In this document: positions 15,778 to 23,776 of the stretch, in pieces
Position numbering within the stretch: position 1 is the first letter of the stretch
Layout of the letters: each line of letters opens with the position of its first letter
NCBI RefSeq assembly: GCF_000147815.2
Contig: NC_015957.1
Coordinates: forward strand, 9,362,001 to 9,426,000
DNA from: Streptomyces violaceusniger Tu 4113
GTDB taxonomy: Bacteria > Actinomycetota > Actinomycetes > Streptomycetales > Streptomycetaceae
Direction: 5' to 3'
Length of the DNA stretch: 64,000 nucleotides
Position numbers and translations under genes: made by a program
Notes under the pieces: generated by a model
Databases searched by the model: none
The model's input: only the letters and a program-made list of their open reading frames with translations
What the model was told of the DNA's origin: nothing

Positions 15778-16006
15778 GCACTGGACCGCCGCGGCGTGCG
15801 CGGGGGCGGCGCCGCCCGCCGCGGTCATGGCCACGGGGAGCGAGAGCGCGGCGGCCAGGGCGGTCACCAGCCGTCTCATGCGTCGTCGTGCCCCTGAAAG
15901 TCGTGCGCCTGAAAGTCGGGCGCCTGATAAGGGCGAGCCACGCTGTACGCGCATCGGGGGGACCTCCTCGCGGTTCGTGCGGGTGGCGGGGGAAAGTGCG
16001 AACCAG

Positions 16007-16020
16007 TGGGAGCGCTCCCA
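16007..16020. promoter_or_regulatory. CebR-type operator, perfect palindrome
   Basis: TGGGAGCGCTCCCA is identical to the established Streptomyces CebR-box consensus. It lies between the CBM2 pseudogene (start 15879) and the GH5 gene (start 16213) and could control both divergent promoters. Confidence 0.9.
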
Positions 16021-16150
16021 AGGTTCGTGTCAGCCTGATGAGGTGTCAAGTCTTTGAACAACACCGGGTGCTCAGAGGTCTTCTACCGATAATTCCGTGA
16101 ACGGGAACTGTTGACATGAGCCCGTCGAGCGCTACCTTCACTTCAACCAG

Positions 16151-16164
16151 TGGGAGCGGTTCCA
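16151..16164. promoter_or_regulatory. second CebR-type operator upstream of GH5
   Basis: TGGGAGCGGTTCCA, two mismatches from the consensus, 49 bp before the GH5 start codon. With the box at 16007-16020 it makes a pair 144 bp apart, allowing cooperative or looped repression. Confidence 0.75.
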
Positions 16165-16212
16165 GCAGTCTGCGCCGTATCGAACGGCGCTTGGACCTCA
16201 AGGAGTCGCTCC

Positions 16213-17409
16213 ATGCGAGCACCCCCGCGCCTTTATGCCTTGGTGGCCGCCGCGGTCTTATCCGTGGTGGGCACCGCCCTGGTGCCCACCGCCGCGTCGG
16301 CGGCGAACGGCCCGGCCATGACCACCGCGTCGGCCGCCCCCGCCGACGCACCGCCGAAGCCATCGATGCCGTCCAAGCCGCTCCGCCCGAACGCCGCACC
16401 GCCGAAGCTGCGCGCCTCGGGCAACAAGCTGGTCGACGAGAACGGCGCCACCCGGCGGCTGCTCGGCGTCAACCGCTCCGGCGGTGAGTTCATGTGCGTC
16501 CAGGGATACGGCATCTTCGACGGCCCCGTGGACGACGCCTCCGTCAAGGCCATCGCGGACTGGAAGGTCAACGCGGTCCGGATCCCGCTCAACGAGGAGT
16601 GCTGGCTGGGCCTTTCCCATATCGACCCGGCCTACGGAGGGCCCAACTACATCGCGGCGGTCAAGGCGCTCGTCGCCCGGCTGGAGGCCCATGGCATCAC
16701 GCCCATCGTCGAACTCCACTGGTCCCACGGCAGATACACCGGAGGGGACAGCCACTGCCCCGGCACCGAGTACGCCACCTGCCAGAAGCCGATGCCGAAC
16801 GCGCAGTACACCCCGGCCTTCTGGACCTCGGTCGCCCAGACCTTCAAGAGCGACCAGGCCGTGGTCTTCGACCTGTTCAACGAGCCGTTCCCGGACCGCG
16901 CCACCTCCGACCTCACGGCAGCGTGGAAGTGCTGGCGCGACGGCGGGAGCTGCCCCGGAATCGACTTCCAGGTCGCCGGGATGCAGACCCTGCTGAACGC
17001 CGTAAGGACAGCGGGTGCCAAGAATCTGGTCCTGATCCCGGGGGTCGCCTACTCCAACGATCTGCGCCAGTGGCTGACGTACAAGCCGAGCGACCCGGCG
17101 GGCAACCTCGCCGCCGCCTGGCACACCTACAACTTCAACACCTGCTCGAGCGAGAGCTGTTTCAACGAACAGCTCGCCCCGGTCATCGCCCAGGTCCCGT
17201 TCGTGGCGGGCGAGATCGGCGAGAACACCTGCTCCCACGGCTATATCGACCGGGTCATGGCCTGGCTGGACGCCAAGGGCGCCTCGTATCTGGGCTGGAC
17301 CTGGAACACCTGGGACTGTTCCTCGGGCCCGTCTCTGATCAGCGATTACAACGGCACGCCGACCAACTTCGGCGTGGGACTCCGTGATCACCTGAAGGGA
17401 ATGCAATGA
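16213..17409 (+). CDS. secreted GH5 endoglucanase (cellulase), no CBM
   Basis: 398 residues from ATG 16213 with AAGGAG upstream. The signal peptide is followed by an Ala/Pro-rich linker (to about 75) and a GH5 barrel. The acid/base glutamate is in VVFDLFNEPFPD and the nucleophile in VPFVAGEIGENTC; WHTYNFNTCSSES and YLGWTWNTWDC complete the site. It should hydrolyse internal beta-1,4 bonds of cellulose outside the cell. Codon 16 (16258-16260), within the signal peptide, is TTA, the leucine codon read only by the developmental bldA tRNA. The stop overlaps the GH6 start (ATGA), so the two are translationally coupled. Two CebR boxes precede it. Confidence 0.95.
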   Translation: MRAPPRLYALVAAAVLSVVGTALVPTAASAANGPAMTTASAAPADAPPKPSMPSKPLRPNAAPPKLRASGNKLVDENGATRRLLGVNRSGGEFMCVQGYGIFDGPVDDASVKAIADWKVNAVRIPLNEECWLGLSHIDPAYGGPNYIAAVKALVARLEAHGITPIVELHWSHGRYTGGDSHCPGTEYATCQKPMPNAQYTPAFWTSVAQTFKSDQAVVFDLFNEPFPDRATSDLTAAWKCWRDGGSCPGIDFQVAGMQTLLNAVRTAGAKNLVLIPGVAYSNDLRQWLTYKPSDPAGNLAAAWHTYNFNTCSSESCFNEQLAPVIAQVPFVAGEIGENTCSHGYIDRVMAWLDAKGASYLGWTWNTWDCSSGPSLISDYNGTPTNFGVGLRDHLKGMQ

Positions 17410-18773
17410 GCCGCAGAATCCGAATGGCGGGCACTCTGCTCGCCGCCTCCGCGCTGACCATGGGGGCGCTGACCGGCGTGGCGTCCGCCCAGGTGGACAG
17501 CGGCAGGGCGGCCGCCGCGAAGGTCGACAACCCGTACGCGGGCGCCAAGGTGTACGTGAACCCCGACTGGTCGGCGAAGGCCGCCGCCGAACCGGGCGGC
17601 AGCAAGATCTCCAACCAGCCGACCGGCGTCTGGCTGGACCGCATCGCCGCGATCAACGGCGCCAACGGCGCGATGGGGCTGCGCGCCCACCTCGACAAGG
17701 CGCTGCAGCAGTCGGCCGGCAGCCCGACCGTCGTCCAGTTAGTGGTCTACGACCTGCCCGGCCGTGACTGCGCCGCGCTGGCGTCCAACGGCGAGCTCGG
17801 CCCGACCGAGATCGACAAGTACAAGACGCAGTTCATCGACCCGATCGCAGCGATCCTCTCCGAGTCGAAGTACGCCAACTCGAGTCTGCGGATCGTCACC
17901 ACGATCGAGATCGACTCGCTGCCCAACCTGGTCACCAACACCAACGGCCGTCCCACCGCGACCCCGCAGTGCGACACCATGAAGGCGAACGGCAACTATG
18001 TGAAGGGCGTCGGCTACGCCCTCAACAAGCTGGGCGCCATCGGCAACGTCTACAACTACGTGGACGCCGGGCACCACGGCTGGATCGGCTGGGACGACAA
18101 CTTCAACGCCACCGCCCAGGTGCTCAAGCAGGCGGCGACGGCCGAGGGCAGCACGGTCGACAAGGTGGCCGGCATCATCGTCAACACGGCCAACTACAGC
18201 GCGCTGAAGGAGAACAACTACACCATCGACGACTCGGTCAACGGGACCACCGTGCGCCAGTCGAAGTGGGTGGACTGGAACCGCTACGTGGACGAGCTCT
18301 CCTTCGCCCAGGCGTTCCGCCAGGAGCTGGTCAACGTCGGCTTCCCGAGCAACGTCGGCGCGCTGATCGACACCTCCCGCAACGGCTGGGGCGGCTCGGC
18401 CCGGCCCAGCGGCCCCGGCGCGAAGTCGGACGTGGACACGTACGTCAACGGCGGGCGCTACGACCGCCGGATCCACATCGGCAACTGGTGCAACCAGTCC
18501 GGTGCCGGGCTCGGTGAGCGGCCCAAGGCGGCACCGGCGTCCGGGATCGACGCGTATGTGTGGATGAAGCCCCCGGGCGAGTCGGACGGCTCGAGCTCCT
18601 CGATCCCGAACGACGAGGGCAAGGGCTTCGACCGGATGTGCGACCCGACGTACACCGGCAACCCGCGCAACGGCAACAACATGTCGGGTGCGCTGGCGAA
18701 CGCTCCGCTGTCGGGCCACTGGTTCTCGGCCCAGTTCCAGGAGCTGCTGAAGAACGCCTATCCGGCGCTGTAA
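17406..18773 (+). CDS. secreted GH6 cellulase/cellobiohydrolase, no CBM
   Basis: 455 residues. An N-terminal Sec signal (RMAGTLLAASALTMGALTGV-ASA) precedes a short linker and a full GH6 domain: VVYDLPGRDCAALASNGEL carries the catalytic Asp region, then VYNYVDAGHHGWIGWDD, FPSNVGALIDTSRNGWGG and a late IDAYVWMKPPGESDGS loop. The long loops suggest an exo-acting cellobiohydrolase. No carbohydrate-binding module is attached. Codon 112 (17739-17741) is TTA. The gene is coupled to GH5 by a 4-bp overlap and is closed by a strong terminator at 18796. The released cellobiose would be taken up by the CebEFG importer encoded nearby. Confidence 0.95.
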   Translation: MSRRIRMAGTLLAASALTMGALTGVASAQVDSGRAAAAKVDNPYAGAKVYVNPDWSAKAAAEPGGSKISNQPTGVWLDRIAAINGANGAMGLRAHLDKALQQSAGSPTVVQLVVYDLPGRDCAALASNGELGPTEIDKYKTQFIDPIAAILSESKYANSSLRIVTTIEIDSLPNLVTNTNGRPTATPQCDTMKANGNYVKGVGYALNKLGAIGNVYNYVDAGHHGWIGWDDNFNATAQVLKQAATAEGSTVDKVAGIIVNTANYSALKENNYTIDDSVNGTTVRQSKWVDWNRYVDELSFAQAFRQELVNVGFPSNVGALIDTSRNGWGGSARPSGPGAKSDVDTYVNGGRYDRRIHIGNWCNQSGAGLGERPKAAPASGIDAYVWMKPPGESDGSSSSIPNDEGKGFDRMCDPTYTGNPRNGNNMSGALANAPLSGHWFSAQFQELLKNAYPAL

Positions 18774-18795
18774 GCACCTGGCCCGTCCCCTGATC

Positions 18796-18834
18796 GGGGG
18801 GCCGGTGGACACTGTCCACCGGCCCCCCTTTTTT
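18796..18834 (+). terminator. strong intrinsic terminator after the GH5-GH6 operon
   Basis: A 16-bp perfect stem (GGGGGGCCGGTGGACA and its complement, one-base centre) followed directly by TTTTTT. It lies 22 bp after the GH6 stop and is one of the few T-tract terminators in the window. Confidence 0.95.
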
Positions 18835-18868
18835 CGGGGCTCGGTTCGCCTCCGGGGCGCCTCAGCCT

Positions 18869-18896
18869 CCCCCGGCTACCGCTGGGAGGTGCCCCC
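18869..18896 (+). repeat. interspersed 28-bp repeat, copy 1
   Basis: The sequence begins CCCCCGGCTACCGCTGGG and ends AGGTGCCCCC. An identical copy lies at 19009-19036 and an inverted copy with one mismatch at 57707-57734. All are intergenic. Together with the repeat at 18931-18947, these fill the stretch between the GH6 terminator and cebR (18835-19077), where I see no gene. Confidence 0.85.
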
Positions 18897-18930
18897 TGTC
18901 GGCGGTCGACCGTGCTCGGTCGCTCACGAG

Positions 18931-18947
18931 GCGGAGCCGCATATCGA
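18931..18947 (+). repeat. interspersed repeat related to the 31233-31286 tandem pair
   Basis: GCGGAGCCGCATATCGA matches the core of the two 27-bp tandem units at 31233-31286. It is intergenic. Such short palindromic repeats are scattered widely in Streptomyces. Confidence 0.75.
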
Positions 18948-19008
18948 TCGCAGCCCTCGCTCCCTGCGCGCGCTCTCCCTTTCGACAGCGACGCGCCCCT
19001 TCGGCTCG

Positions 19009-19036
19009 CCCCCGGCTACCGCTGGGAGGTGCCCCC
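19009..19036 (+). repeat. interspersed 28-bp repeat, copy 2
   Basis: Identical to the copy at 18869-18896, 140 bp away in the same orientation. It ends 41 bp beyond the 3' end of cebR. Confidence 0.85.
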
Positions 19037-19077
19037 GGCCGGAAGACCCCAGCGCCCGGATGCGTAAGCCGTTGCCC

Positions 19078-20124
19078 TCAGGACGACTCCCGCCGCACCA
19101 GTTGGGTAGGAAGTATCATCTGCGGCCGCTTGGAGGTGCGGTCCGACAGCCCCGCGATCTCCTCCAGCAGCACCCGCACCATCGCCCGGCCCATCTCCTC
19201 CGTGGCCTGCCGGACGCTGGTGAGCGGAGGGTCCATATGGCGGGCGACGGCCGAGTCCTCGAAGCCGACCAGCGCCACGTCGTCCGGGACGCGCCGCCCG
19301 CTCTCGCGCAGCACCTGCCGGGCGCCCGCGGCCATCACGTCCGAGGCGGCGAAGACCCCGTCCAGGTCCGGGCGCTGGTCGAGCAGTTCGCGCATGGCCC
19401 GGCGGCCGCCCTCCTCGGTGAAGTCCGCGGACGCCACCAGCTCCGGCTCCACCTCCCGGCCCGCCGCCCGGACCGCGGCGCCGTAGCCCTCCAGGCGGCA
19501 CTGGGCGACATACATGTCGAGCGGTCCGGTGATGGTGGCGACCGTCGAGCGGCCGCGGCCGATGAGGTGTTCCACGGCGGACTGGGCGCCCCCCGTGTTG
19601 TCCGAGTCGACATACGGGACCGATTCATGCGCCGAGCGGCGGCCGCTGAGCACCGCGGGCATCTCGATCTGCTCCAGCAGGTCCGGCAGCGGGTCGTCCG
19701 CGTGCACGGAGACCAGCAGCACCCCGTCGACCCGGTGCGCGGAGAGGTAGTCCGCGAGCCGCTGCCGTTCCTTGGGGGTGCGGATGAGGGTCAGCAGCAG
19801 TTGCAGATCGGTGTCGGCGAGCTCGGCGCCGACACCGCGGATGATGTCGGAGAAGTACGGTTCGGCGAAGAGCCGGGTCTCGGGCTCGGGGATGACCAGG
19901 GCGACGGCGTCGGCACGGTTGGCGGCGAGCGCGCGGGCCACCCGGTTGGGCACATAGCCGAGTTCGGCGACGGCCTGCTCGACGGCTGTCCGGGTGCGGT
20001 CGCTGACCCGCGGCGAACCGTTGATCACGCGCGAGACGGTACCGCGGCCGACTCCGGCACGGGCCGCCACTTCCTCGAGGGTCGGCCGTCCCCGCCCCGC
20101 GCCATGCCGCCGCGTTCCTGCCAT
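19078..20124 (-). CDS. cebR: LacI-family repressor CebR
   Basis: 348 residues from ATG 20124 (GGAGG 8 nt upstream), the usual CebR length. The HTH is PTLEEVAARAGVGRGTVSRV followed by INGSPRVSDRTR and the hinge helix VPNRVARALA. The C-terminal periplasmic-binding-like domain has VDGVLLVSVHADDPLPDLLE, GPLDMYVAQCRLEGYGAAVR and DVALVGFEDSAVARHMDPPL. It should bind TGGGAGCGCTCCCA boxes and release them on binding cellobiose. The identification rests on family plus context: it is divergent from cebEFG-bglC, and four matching boxes are present. One box lies 150 bp upstream of its own start, so autoregulation is possible. Confidence 0.93.
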   Translation of the reverse strand: MAGTRRHGAGRGRPTLEEVAARAGVGRGTVSRVINGSPRVSDRTRTAVEQAVAELGYVPNRVARALAANRADAVALVIPEPETRLFAEPYFSDIIRGVGAELADTDLQLLLTLIRTPKERQRLADYLSAHRVDGVLLVSVHADDPLPDLLEQIEMPAVLSGRRSAHESVPYVDSDNTGGAQSAVEHLIGRGRSTVATITGPLDMYVAQCRLEGYGAAVRAAGREVEPELVASADFTEEGGRRAMRELLDQRPDLDGVFAASDVMAAGARQVLRESGRRVPDDVALVGFEDSAVARHMDPPLTSVRQATEEMGRAMVRVLLEEIAGLSDRTSKRPQMILPTQLVRRESS

Positions 20125-20273
20125 ATCGCGCCTCCAGCCGTCCGTACCCAGCAGCTCCAACCCCCCAATGGGCGGCTGCGGAGTCATTCAACAGCAGTGT
20201 GGTTTCGGGAAGTTGTCTCGCGCACTCCCTTGACACCCCAGCGGGGAGCCGCGACCCTTCAACACATCACCGC

Positions 20274-20287
20274 TGGGAGCGCTCCCA
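20274..20287. promoter_or_regulatory. CebR operator in the cebR-cebE intergenic region
   Basis: TGGGAGCGCTCCCA, a perfect match, 117 bp before cebE and 150 bp before cebR. It is placed to control both divergent units. Confidence 0.92.
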
Positions 20288-20403
20288 CAGTACCTGAGCC
20301 ATACACAACCCGCACGATGTCCACCCGGCTCGATGCATCTCAAAGGCCCATGTATCGCTACATATTGGCCGGAAGCCGTTGGGCGGGACGCTAGGAGGAC
20401 GGA

Positions 20404-21738
20404 ATGCGCAGAGACACTGGTAGTCACCGCAGCACAGCCGTGGTCCTCGCGGCCGTCGCCGCTTTAGGAGCCGGGCTGCTCAGCGGCTGCGCCGATGACG
20501 GCGACGACGGATCCGCCGGCTCGTCCGGCGGCGGCGACAGCAAGGGCAAGACGGTCGTGACCGTCGGCACGTACGGCGTCATGGGTTTCAAACAGGCCGG
20601 GCTCTATGACGAGTACACAAAGCTGCACCCGGATATCAAGATCGAAGAGAATGTGATCGACCCGGCCTCGAACTACTACCCGCAGTTGCTCACCCATCTC
20701 GGCTCGGGCAGCGGGCTCGCCGATATCCAGGCGGTCGAGGTGGGCAACATCAATGAGGTCACCACCACCCAGGCCGACAAGTTCGTTGATCTTTCGAAGG
20801 CGGACGGCGTCAAAAAAGAGAACTTCCTCGACTGGAAGTGGTCGCAGGCCACCGCCAAGGACGGAAAGACGATCGGCCTCGGCACGGACGTGGGCCCGAT
20901 GGCGATCTGCTACCGCAAGGACCTCTTCCAGCAGGCCGGGCTCCCGGCCGACCGTGACGCGGTCTCCGAGCTCTGGGCGGGCGACTGGCAGAAGTACCTC
21001 GACGCCGGCAAGGACTACGCGAAGAAGGCGCCGGGCGGAGCCGCGTTCCTGGACTCGGCCGGCGGACTGTTCAACGCGGCGGTCTCCGGCAGCTCGGAGG
21101 TCTACTACGACAAGAGCGGGAAGCCCATCTACAAGGACAGCCCCGCCGTCAAGAAGGCGTGGAAGCTGGCGACCGACGCGTCCGCGGCCAAACTCTCCGC
21201 AGGACTGCAGGAGTTCACCAAGCCCTGGCAGCAGGCGCTCGCCAACGGCAAGTTCGCCACCGCCTCCTGCCCGGCCTGGATGCTCGGCCAGATCAAGGAG
21301 TACGCCGGGGACAAGTACACGGGCAAATGGGACGTCGCCGCCGCCCCCAAGCCCGCCAACTGGGGCGGCTCCTTCCTCTCCGTGCCGCAGGCGGCGAAGA
21401 ACAAGGACGAGGCGGTCAAGCTCGCCACCTGGCTGACCGCGCCCGAGCAGCAGGCCAAGCTCTTCGAGAAGCAGGCGAGCTTCCCCAGCGCCCAGGCCGC
21501 GTACGACCTGCCGCAGGTGGCCGACGCCAAGCTCCCCTACTTCAACAACGCGCCCATCGGCAAGATCTTCTCCCAGGCCGCGAAGGACAGTCCGACGCAG
21601 GTCCTGGGCCCGAAGGACGCCGTCATCAAGCAGAACTTCACCGATGTCGGCCTGCTCCAGGTCGAGCAGCAGGGCAAGTCCGCAGGCGAAGGCTGGAAGG
21701 CCGCGATCAAGACGAACGACAACGCGCTGGACCAGTGA
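20404..21738 (+). CDS. cebE: cellobiose/cellotriose ABC transporter substrate-binding lipoprotein CebE
   Basis: 444 residues from ATG 20404 with AGGAGGACGGA directly upstream. The lipoprotein signal ends in LLSGC (Cys 29 lipidated), followed by a Gly/Ser/Asp linker and a family-1 extracellular binding protein: TVVTVGTYGVMGFKQAGLYD, IGLGTDVGPMAICYRKDLFQ, AAAPKPANWGGSFLSVPQAA. It captures cello-oligosaccharides for CebFG; the ATPase is normally the shared MsiK encoded elsewhere, and no ATPase gene is present here. Codon 21 (20464-20466), in the signal peptide, is TTA, so translation should depend on bldA tRNA. It is the first gene of the cebEFG-bglC cluster. Confidence 0.95.
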   Translation: MRRDTGSHRSTAVVLAAVAALGAGLLSGCADDGDDGSAGSSGGGDSKGKTVVTVGTYGVMGFKQAGLYDEYTKLHPDIKIEENVIDPASNYYPQLLTHLGSGSGLADIQAVEVGNINEVTTTQADKFVDLSKADGVKKENFLDWKWSQATAKDGKTIGLGTDVGPMAICYRKDLFQQAGLPADRDAVSELWAGDWQKYLDAGKDYAKKAPGGAAFLDSAGGLFNAAVSGSSEVYYDKSGKPIYKDSPAVKKAWKLATDASAAKLSAGLQEFTKPWQQALANGKFATASCPAWMLGQIKEYAGDKYTGKWDVAAAPKPANWGGSFLSVPQAAKNKDEAVKLATWLTAPEQQAKLFEKQASFPSAQAAYDLPQVADAKLPYFNNAPIGKIFSQAAKDSPTQVLGPKDAVIKQNFTDVGLLQVEQQGKSAGEGWKAAIKTNDNALDQ

Positions 21739-21745
21739 CCCGGAC

Positions 21746-22771
21746 ATGACCGCACCTTCCGGTTTTACCCCTGATACGGCCGCGCCCCCCGCAGGGCAGG
21801 GGGGCGCGGCCCCGCGCGCCGCGACCGCGCCGGCGCCCGACCCGGCCGAGCAGCGGCGTCGCGACCGGCGCAGCCGCCGCTACCGCTGGGATGTGCGATG
21901 GAGCCCGTACGCCTTCGTCGCCCCCTTCTTCGTCTTCTTCGCCGCCTTCGGCCTCTTCCCCCTGCTCTACACCGGGTGGGCCTCGCTGCACCAAGTGGAG
22001 CTCACCAACCCCACCCATATGGAGTGGGCGGGGTGGCACAACTACTCCAGGCTGTGGGAAGACGAGTTCTTCTGGAAAGCGCTGCGGAACACCTTCACCA
22101 TCGGGGTGATCTCCACCGTTCCCCAGCTCATGATGGCTCTCGGGATCGCGCATCTGCTCAACTACCGGCTGCGCGCCTCGATGTTCTTCCGGGTGGCGAT
22201 CCTCACCCCGTACGCCACCTCCGTCGCTGCCGCCACGCTGGTGTTCGCGCTGCTCTTCGGGCATGACTACGGCATGGTCAACTGGTCTCTGGGGCTGGTC
22301 GGACTGGACGGCATCGACTGGCAGAACGGCACCTGGACCTCGCAGCTCGCGGTCTCCACGATCGTCATCTGGCGGTGGACCGGTTACAACGCGCTGATCT
22401 ACCTGGCCGCCATGCAGGCCGTGCCGAACGATCTGTACGAGTCGGCGGCGCTGGACGGGGCCTCGCGCTGGAAGCAGTTCCTGCATGTCACCGTCCCGTC
22501 GCTGCGGCCCACCATCCTCTTCACGGTCGTCGTCTCCACGATCGGGGCCACCCAGCTCTTCGGTGAGCCGCTGCTGTTCAACACCGCGGGGACGGCCACC
22601 GGCGGCGCCGATCACCAGTACCAGACGCTCGGCCTGTACATGTACGAGCAGGGCTGGGTGAACCTGCACCTCGGCCGGGCCTCCGCCATCGCCTGGACGA
22701 TGTTCCTGATCCTGCTGCTGATCGCCGCGGCCAACGCGCTGTTCGCGCGACGGCTGCGAAAGAGCCAGTGA
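21746..22771 (+). CDS. cebF: cellobiose ABC transporter permease CebF
   Basis: 341 residues from ATG 21746, 7 bp after cebE. After a long Pro/Ala N-terminal extension, six membrane spans are visible, starting with PYAFVAPFFVFFAAFGLFPL. The EAA loop that contacts the ATPase reads YESAALDGASRWKQFLHVTV-PSL (E-A-A-x-x-D-G-A pattern), as in MalF-type sugar permeases. No clear Shine-Dalgarno sequence precedes it, so translation probably relies on coupling to cebE. It partners CebG in the membrane. Confidence 0.94.
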   Translation: MTAPSGFTPDTAAPPAGQGGAAPRAATAPAPDPAEQRRRDRRSRRYRWDVRWSPYAFVAPFFVFFAAFGLFPLLYTGWASLHQVELTNPTHMEWAGWHNYSRLWEDEFFWKALRNTFTIGVISTVPQLMMALGIAHLLNYRLRASMFFRVAILTPYATSVAAATLVFALLFGHDYGMVNWSLGLVGLDGIDWQNGTWTSQLAVSTIVIWRWTGYNALIYLAAMQAVPNDLYESAALDGASRWKQFLHVTVPSLRPTILFTVVVSTIGATQLFGEPLLFNTAGTATGGADHQYQTLGLYMYEQGWVNLHLGRASAIAWTMFLILLLIAAANALFARRLRKSQ

Positions 22772-22788
22772 GGGAGACGAGGAGAACC

Positions 22789-23703
22789 ATGAGCGCCACT
22801 GTCTCTTCCCGGCAGACACTCGATCCGGCAGCTCCCGCGCACACCACTCGGCGGGGCGGAATGAGCCGCAGCCGAGCGGGCAGGCAACTGCACGGAGGCA
22901 AGATCACCTACGCCGTGCTGATCCTGTTCACCATCGGCTCGCTCTTCCCGCTGGTGTGGACCGCCATCGCCGCCTCCCGCACCAACACCCGGCTGGCCCA
23001 GACGCCCCCGCCCCTGTGGTTCGGCAGCAACCTCTTCAACAACCTGGACAAGGCGTGGAACGGCGCCAACATGGGCACCGCGCTGCTCAACACGACGGTG
23101 GTGGCGGGCACGGTCGCGGCGTCGACTGTGCTGTTCTCGACCATCGCGGGCTTCGCCTTCGCCAAGCTGCGCTTCCGCTTCAAGAACATCCTGCTGATGC
23201 TCACCATCGGGACGATGATGGTGCCGCCCCAGCTCAGCGTGGTGCCGCTGTACATGATGGTGGCCAAGCTGGAGTGGACCGACCAGCTCCAGGCGGTCAT
23301 CGTGCCGACACTCGTCAGCGCCTTCGGGGTCTTCTTCATGCGGCAGTACCTCTCCCAGGCACTGCCGACCGAGCTGATCGAGGCGGCGCGGATGGACGGC
23401 GCGAGCAGCTTGCGGATCATCTGGCATGTCGTCTTCCCGGCGGCGCGTCCGGCGATGGCGGTACTGGGAATGCTCACCTTCGTCCAATCGTGGAACGACT
23501 TCTTCTGGCCGTTCATCGCGCTCACGCAGAACGGCAACCCGACCATGCAGGTGGCATTGACCGGTCTGAGCCGGGGGTACACCCCGGATCAATCACTGAT
23601 CATGGCGGGGGCGCTGCTGGGCACCCTGCCGCTGCTGCTCGCCTTCGTCCTCTTCGGCAAGCAGATTGTGGGGGGCATCATGCAGGGCGCGGTCAAGGGC
23701 TGA
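22789..23703 (+). CDS. cebG: cellobiose ABC transporter permease CebG
   Basis: 304 residues from ATG 22789 with GAGGAG 6 nt before it. A GTG at 22768 overlapping the cebF stop is possible but lacks its own site. Six membrane spans are present (ITYAVLILFTIGSLFPLVWT to LGTLPLLLAFVLFGKQIVGG). The EAA motif is LIEAARMDGASSLRIIWHVV. It is a MalG-type inner-membrane permease forming a heterodimer with CebF. The gene is followed after 72 bp by bglC. Confidence 0.95.
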   Translation: MSATVSSRQTLDPAAPAHTTRRGGMSRSRAGRQLHGGKITYAVLILFTIGSLFPLVWTAIAASRTNTRLAQTPPPLWFGSNLFNNLDKAWNGANMGTALLNTTVVAGTVAASTVLFSTIAGFAFAKLRFRFKNILLMLTIGTMMVPPQLSVVPLYMMVAKLEWTDQLQAVIVPTLVSAFGVFFMRQYLSQALPTELIEAARMDGASSLRIIWHVVFPAARPAMAVLGMLTFVQSWNDFFWPFIALTQNGNPTMQVALTGLSRGYTPDQSLIMAGALLGTLPLLLAFVLFGKQIVGGIMQGAVKG

Positions 23704-23762
23704 GCGGCCCGCCACCACCACTCCGTCCTCCCTCCCCGTTTCCCCTCCCCCACGACCTCGAA

Positions 23763-23776
23763 TGGGAGCGCTTCCA
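23763..23776. promoter_or_regulatory. CebR operator overlapping the bglC ribosome-binding site
   Basis: TGGGAGCGCTTCCA, one mismatch from consensus. Its last base is the A of the bglC ATG, and its GGGAG is the only plausible Shine-Dalgarno sequence, so operator and ribosome-binding site are the same bases. Confidence 0.88.

Larger units (their letters stand above)
13371..15879 (-). pseudogene. secreted CBM2-containing protein (probable cellulolytic enzyme), disrupted
   Basis: The 5' piece (15879-15778) encodes a complete signal peptide, RRLVTALAAALSLPVAMTAA ending AHAAAVQC. After the TnpB element the same protein resumes as a family-2 cellulose-binding module: GTVDYKTNDRGSGFTADLTI, then TNPGTDAIDGWTLTYTYAGN. 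Two single-base deletions shift the frame, after AGH near 13758 and near 13685. A PKD/Ig-like piece then reads VLSSPSPGAVFTSGGTVPMT. The coding region ends at 13371 without any catalytic domain, so the 3' part is also lost. It is divergent from the GH5 gene and shares its CebR-box region, consistent with a former member of the cellulose regulon. Confidence 0.85.

Noticed and set aside
20404..23703. An ATPase gene expected for the CebEFG transporter
   Set aside because: None is encoded nearby. In Streptomyces the shared MsiK ATPase normally serves this importer, so its absence is not a defect.
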